Source: Roseivirga sp. UBA7431
GTDB lineage: Bacteria; Bacteroidota; Bacteroidia; Cytophagales; Cyclobacteriaceae
Direction of reading: 5' to 3'
DNA: 16,800 bases
Assembly (NCBI GenBank): GCA_002477595.1
Contig: DLQN01000073.1
Location: 1 to 16,800, forward strand
Below the pieces are notes generated by a model. The model ran no database searches and was not told the DNA's origin. It saw nothing but the letters and a program-made list of their open reading frames with translations. Of this stretch, positions 14,039 to 16,800 are shown piece after piece. Made by a program: the position numbers and the translations under genes. Numbering within the stretch: the stretch's first letter is position 1; every line of letters starts with the position of its first letter.

Positions 14039-15433
14039 ATGGCACCTAGAGGAGGTTTTTCAAGTAGAATAGGTTTTATCGCAGCAGCTGCTGGATCTGC
14101 AGTTGGTTTAGGTAATATTTGGGGGTTCCCCTATGAAGTTGGTGAAGGTGGAGGTGCAGCATTTGTTGTCATCTATCTCTTCTTTTGTTTCATTTTATGC
14201 TTCCCCGTTATGGCAACTGAAATTGCTATCGGTAGGAAGACCCAGCTTAACCCTGTTGGTGCATTCAATGCCTTAGGGTACAATAAATGGAATTGGATTG
14301 GTAAAATGGGTATCCTCGCGGGTGTGCTTATTCTTTCATTTTACAATATTATAGCAGGCTGGGCTTTCGGTTATATCCTTGAAATGGTTGCCGGTAACTT
14401 TGCCATTGCTGATGAGTTTGGTGAATACATCAAAGATGTAATCAAAGTAGGTGCCTATGGTGCCGTATTTATGGGGACCACTGCCTATGTAGTCTCTAAA
14501 GGGATTTCTGGTGGTATTGAAAAAGCCGCAAAGCTCCTAATGCCAACACTCATTATCATGATGCTGGTGATTGTCGGTTATTCAATGACACTACCAAATG
14601 CTTCGGATGGACTTAAATTTTACTTAGTTCCTGACTTCACTAAGCTCAATGCCTCAGTTATTTACAATGCCATGGGCCAAGCCTTCTTCTCACTTTCGTT
14701 GGGAATGGGGGCTTTAATTACCTACGGATCCTACGTAAGCAAAAAAGAAAACATTGTCAGTGCAGCTGCTTGGGTTACACTAGCTGATGTTGGTATAGCC
14801 TTAATAGCAGGCTTAATGATTTTCCCACTCATCGGTTTCATGAGTGGTGGAACCATGGAAGGCGCAGGGCGTGGACCTGGACTTATATTTGTCACACTCC
14901 CTCAAATCTTCGGTAACATCGGTGGTACGCTAGGCATAGTAGCCGGTACAACTTTCTTTGTTTTACTATGCTTTGCAGCACTTACCTCTACCGTTTCTTT
15001 ACTGGAAGTACCAGTGTCTTATGTAGTAGATGAGTTGAAGATCAAAAGAAAACGTGCTGTCTGGTTAGTTGCAGGAGTCATCTTCTTAGTAGGAATTCCT
15101 TCTTTATTGGGTAACGGATACTCAGACTTCTTCAGTAATAGCTTTACGACTTATAAAGCGGGAGGTACTGACACAGACTTCTTATCCCTGATCGCTGCTA
15201 TCGCAAATGATACACTATTACCATTGGGTGGTTGTATGATTTCTTTCTTTGCAGCGCACGTTTGGAAGAAGCATAACCTGGACGATGAATTAGCACAAGG
15301 AGCTCCTAGTTACAAAGGATCATTCGTACAGAAGTATCTCAACTTTGCAATCAGCTACTTAGCACCAATTGTACTTGGAGCACTATTCATTTTAACGGTA
15401 CTCTTTAAGTTCTTTGGCATAAGTATCTTCTAG
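14039..15433 (+). CDS. Neurotransmitter:sodium symporter (NSS/SNF) family transporter
   Basis: Sodium-coupled transporter of the LeuT fold, likely for an amino acid or related compound, in the inner membrane. With the start at 14039 (MAPRGGFSSR) the protein has 464 residues and about 11 helices, close to the 11-helix bacterial NSS proteins. Helix 1 carries the unwound motif GSAVGLGNIWGFPYE (19-33), and helix 6 carries AFFSLSLGMGALITYGSY. In-frame starts at 13979 (ATG) and 13952 (TTG) would add 20-29 polar residues not typical of the family, so the inner ATG is preferred but not proved. The residue after GNIW is glycine (29), where most family members have arginine or lysine; in LeuT this arginine forms the outer gate. 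A strong terminator follows. Confidence 0.92.
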   Translation: MAPRGGFSSRIGFIAAAAGSAVGLGNIWGFPYEVGEGGGAAFVVIYLFFCFILCFPVMATEIAIGRKTQLNPVGAFNALGYNKWNWIGKMGILAGVLILSFYNIIAGWAFGYILEMVAGNFAIADEFGEYIKDVIKVGAYGAVFMGTTAYVVSKGISGGIEKAAKLLMPTLIIMMLVIVGYSMTLPNASDGLKFYLVPDFTKLNASVIYNAMGQAFFSLSLGMGALITYGSYVSKKENIVSAAAWVTLADVGIALIAGLMIFPLIGFMSGGTMEGAGRGPGLIFVTLPQIFGNIGGTLGIVAGTTFFVLLCFAALTSTVSLLEVPVSYVVDELKIKRKRAVWLVAGVIFLVGIPSLLGNGYSDFFSNSFTTYKAGGTDTDFLSLIAAIANDTLLPLGGCMISFFAAHVWKKHNLDDELAQGAPSYKGSFVQKYLNFAISYLAPIVLGALFILTVLFKFFGISIF

Positions 15434-15456
15434 TTTGAGAAGTTTTTAAGATATTG

Positions 15457-15488
15457 AGCCTCTTCTAAAAACAGAAGAGGCTTTTTTT
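15457..15488 (+). terminator. Intrinsic terminator abutting the next start codon
   Basis: AGCCTCTTCT (15457-15466) and AGAAGAGGCT (15473-15482) form a perfect 10-bp stem with a six-base loop, followed by a T-run at 15482-15488. It ends the NSS transporter gene. The T-run runs straight into the ATG at 15489 of the next gene, so the hairpin occupies that gene's ribosome-binding region in any read-through transcript. Confidence 0.9.
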
Positions 15489-16577
15489 ATGCGACAAGTT
15501 TTAAGTTTAGTATTCATTATTGTTTTCTCAAACCTCACTTCAGCTCAAATTAGATTGATTGAAGGACGAGCTTATGCCGCCAAAAGAACTCTTGGTGAAA
15601 TGTCTATTGATGGTAACGGCAGTGAAGCATCATGGCAAAAAGCATCATGGAGCGAATATTTTGTGGATATCGAAGGAAGTAAAAACCCCAAGCCCTATTA
15701 TAAGACACGTGTCAAAATGCTTTGGGACGATAAGTTTTTCTATTTCTATGCCGAAATGGAAGAGCCTCATATTTGGGCCAAACTTACCGAACGCGATGCG
15801 GTCATCTTTTATGATAACGACTTTGAGATATTCATTGATCCTGATGGTGATACGCATAATTATTATGAATACGAGGTAAATGCCTTCAATACGGTTTGGG
15901 ATTTACTGTTGACCAAACCATACCGTGACAATGGCCATGCCATCAACAATTGGAATATTAAAGGCCTACAGTCAGCGGTAAAGATCGATGGAACCATCAA
16001 TGACCCATCTGATAAGGACGAAGGTTGGTCAGTTGAAGTAGCCATTCCTTGGAAAGCTTTAAAAGAAGCCACTCATGCCTCATCACCACCTAAGAACGAT
16101 GACATTTGGCGCGTGAATTTCTCAAGAGTGCAATGGGAAACTGAAGTAAAAGGTAGGTCATATTTCAAGAAGAAAGACCCTAAAACAGACAAGAACCTAC
16201 CTGAAAACAATTGGGTATGGTCTCCTCAGAGAGCTATTGCCATGCACGAACCAGAGTTTTGGGGGATGGTGGTATTCAGTGATATTCCTGTTGGTGAAAA
16301 TATAGACTTCGTTTCTGATTTTGGCTCAGAGGAAGTGAGGCAACTATTGTTTGATGTGCATCGCCAACAAATCGCCTACCGAAAGAAGAATGAAGACTAC
16401 AATGATAGCAAGGGGGAGTTAATCCAACACAAGGCATTCAATGTTGGCCGAACAATACAATGGGAAATTAAAGCTAATGAGTATGGCTATCATGCCATCA
16501 TGCAACACCCCTTTGATGCGTCAATCCTTTGGCACATTAATGAAACTGGAAGATTGTGGAAAGAAATAAAAAAGTAA
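15489..16577 (+). CDS. Exported carbohydrate-binding family 9-like protein
   Basis: Secreted protein of 362 residues with a CBM9/DOMON-like beta-sandwich. The signal peptide MRQVLSLVFIIVFSNLTSAQ starts exactly at the ATG at 15489, which fixes the start despite the terminator just before it; cleavage is likely after TSA. Residues about 35-270 contain typical family features: IDGNGSEASWQKASW, TRVKMLWDDKFFYFYAEMEEP, an acidic NDFEIFIDPDGDTHNYYEYEVNA block and GWSVEVAIPWKAL. The last 90 residues are less typical. The family is found in proteins that bind or process carbohydrates; no catalytic residues can be named. Its stop overlaps the next gene's start (TAATG), so the two are translationally coupled and probably act together outside the inner membrane. 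Confidence 0.88.
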   Translation: MRQVLSLVFIIVFSNLTSAQIRLIEGRAYAAKRTLGEMSIDGNGSEASWQKASWSEYFVDIEGSKNPKPYYKTRVKMLWDDKFFYFYAEMEEPHIWAKLTERDAVIFYDNDFEIFIDPDGDTHNYYEYEVNAFNTVWDLLLTKPYRDNGHAINNWNIKGLQSAVKIDGTINDPSDKDEGWSVEVAIPWKALKEATHASSPPKNDDIWRVNFSRVQWETEVKGRSYFKKKDPKTDKNLPENNWVWSPQRAIAMHEPEFWGMVVFSDIPVGENIDFVSDFGSEEVRQLLFDVHRQQIAYRKKNEDYNDSKGELIQHKAFNVGRTIQWEIKANEYGYHAIMQHPFDASILWHINETGRLWKEIKK

Positions 16578-16800
16578 TGAATAAAAGGAAGTTTCTGAAA
16601 CAGCTAGGCCTTGGCACATTTGCCATCGCAGCTACACCTACCCTATTCTCATCATGCACCACCGAAAGCTCTGAAGACTTTAAGCTCTGGATGTGGGTTG
16701 GTAATGGTGCCGATAAAACGGAGTCGGAATGGAGAACTCAATTCACAAGACTCAAAGACCTTGGTTTTCATGGTATCTTAGCTGGTGGTGGCGTGGAAAC
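16577..16800 (+). CDS. Lipoprotein, possibly a glycosidase-like barrel (3' partial)
   Basis: The 74 codons visible run off the window. The ATG at 16577 shares its A with the TAA stop of the CBM9-like gene. The N-terminus KRKFLKQLGLGTF followed by AIAATPTLFSSC looks like a lipoprotein signal, with Cys27 of LFSSC as the acylation site, and has a KR-x-FLK pattern reminiscent of Tat signals. The mature part (LWMWVGNGADKTESEWRTQ then LKDLGFHGILAGGG) reads like the first strand and helix of a TIM-barrel, as in GH10-like or GHL-type glycoside hydrolases. That is only a guess from a short fragment, supported by its coupling to a carbohydrate-binding-type gene. Active-site residues would lie beyond the window. 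Confidence 0.7.
   Translation, partial: MNKRKFLKQLGLGTFAIAATPTLFSSCTTESSEDFKLWMWVGNGADKTESEWRTQFTRLKDLGFHGILAGGGVE

Overview
The window looks like a chromosomal segment of a member of the Bacteroidota, most plausibly a free-living or marine Cytophagales-type bacterium (inference). The evidence is moderate-to-low GC, AT-rich translation starts without Shine-Dalgarno sequences, a TAnnTTTG-type -7 promoter box before typA, and typical gene content: a suf cluster ending in a DUF59 protein and a bacilliredoxin, an OmpA-type lipoprotein with a long coiled coil, and a CBM9-like exported protein. I see no rRNA, tRNA, CRISPR array, phage or insertion sequence.

Layout. Positions 1-4515 hold the distal part of a SUF iron-sulfur cluster operon on the + strand: sufC (5' end cut by the window), sufD, sufS, sufE, a DUF59/SufT-like gene and a CGC-motif bacilliredoxin, closed by a strong terminator. 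Positions 4516-4878 carry no convincing gene but hold three intrinsic-terminator-like hairpins and a possible promoter, so a short orphan transcript is possible. Positions 4879-6150 carry two small exported proteins on the - strand; the first is broken by a single frameshift. A 344-base divergent spacer with phased repeats separates them from a pterin pair on the + strand, a PTPS/QueD-family synthase overlapping folE, which should act consecutively on GTP. typA/bipA follows with its own promoter and terminator.

A convergent - strand 2,4-dienoyl-CoA-reductase-like SDR is followed by a divergent OmpA-family lipoprotein with a small two-helix membrane protein (+). A - strand pair then encodes an AhpD-like CxxC enzyme and a DUF819 membrane protein. 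Last on the + strand come a sodium-coupled NSS-family transporter, a CBM9-like exported protein and the start of a lipoprotein that may be a glycosidase-like barrel.

Most of the window is ordinary housekeeping chromosome. The parts most worth a second look are the gene-free hairpin-rich spacer at 4516-4878, the frameshifted exported gene at 4879-5276, the phased TGTCAC repeats inside a perfect 13-bp inverted repeat at 6237-6325, the NSS transporter lacking the usual gate arginine, and a terminator whose T-tract runs directly into the start codon at 15489. I did not find a clearly new multi-gene system.
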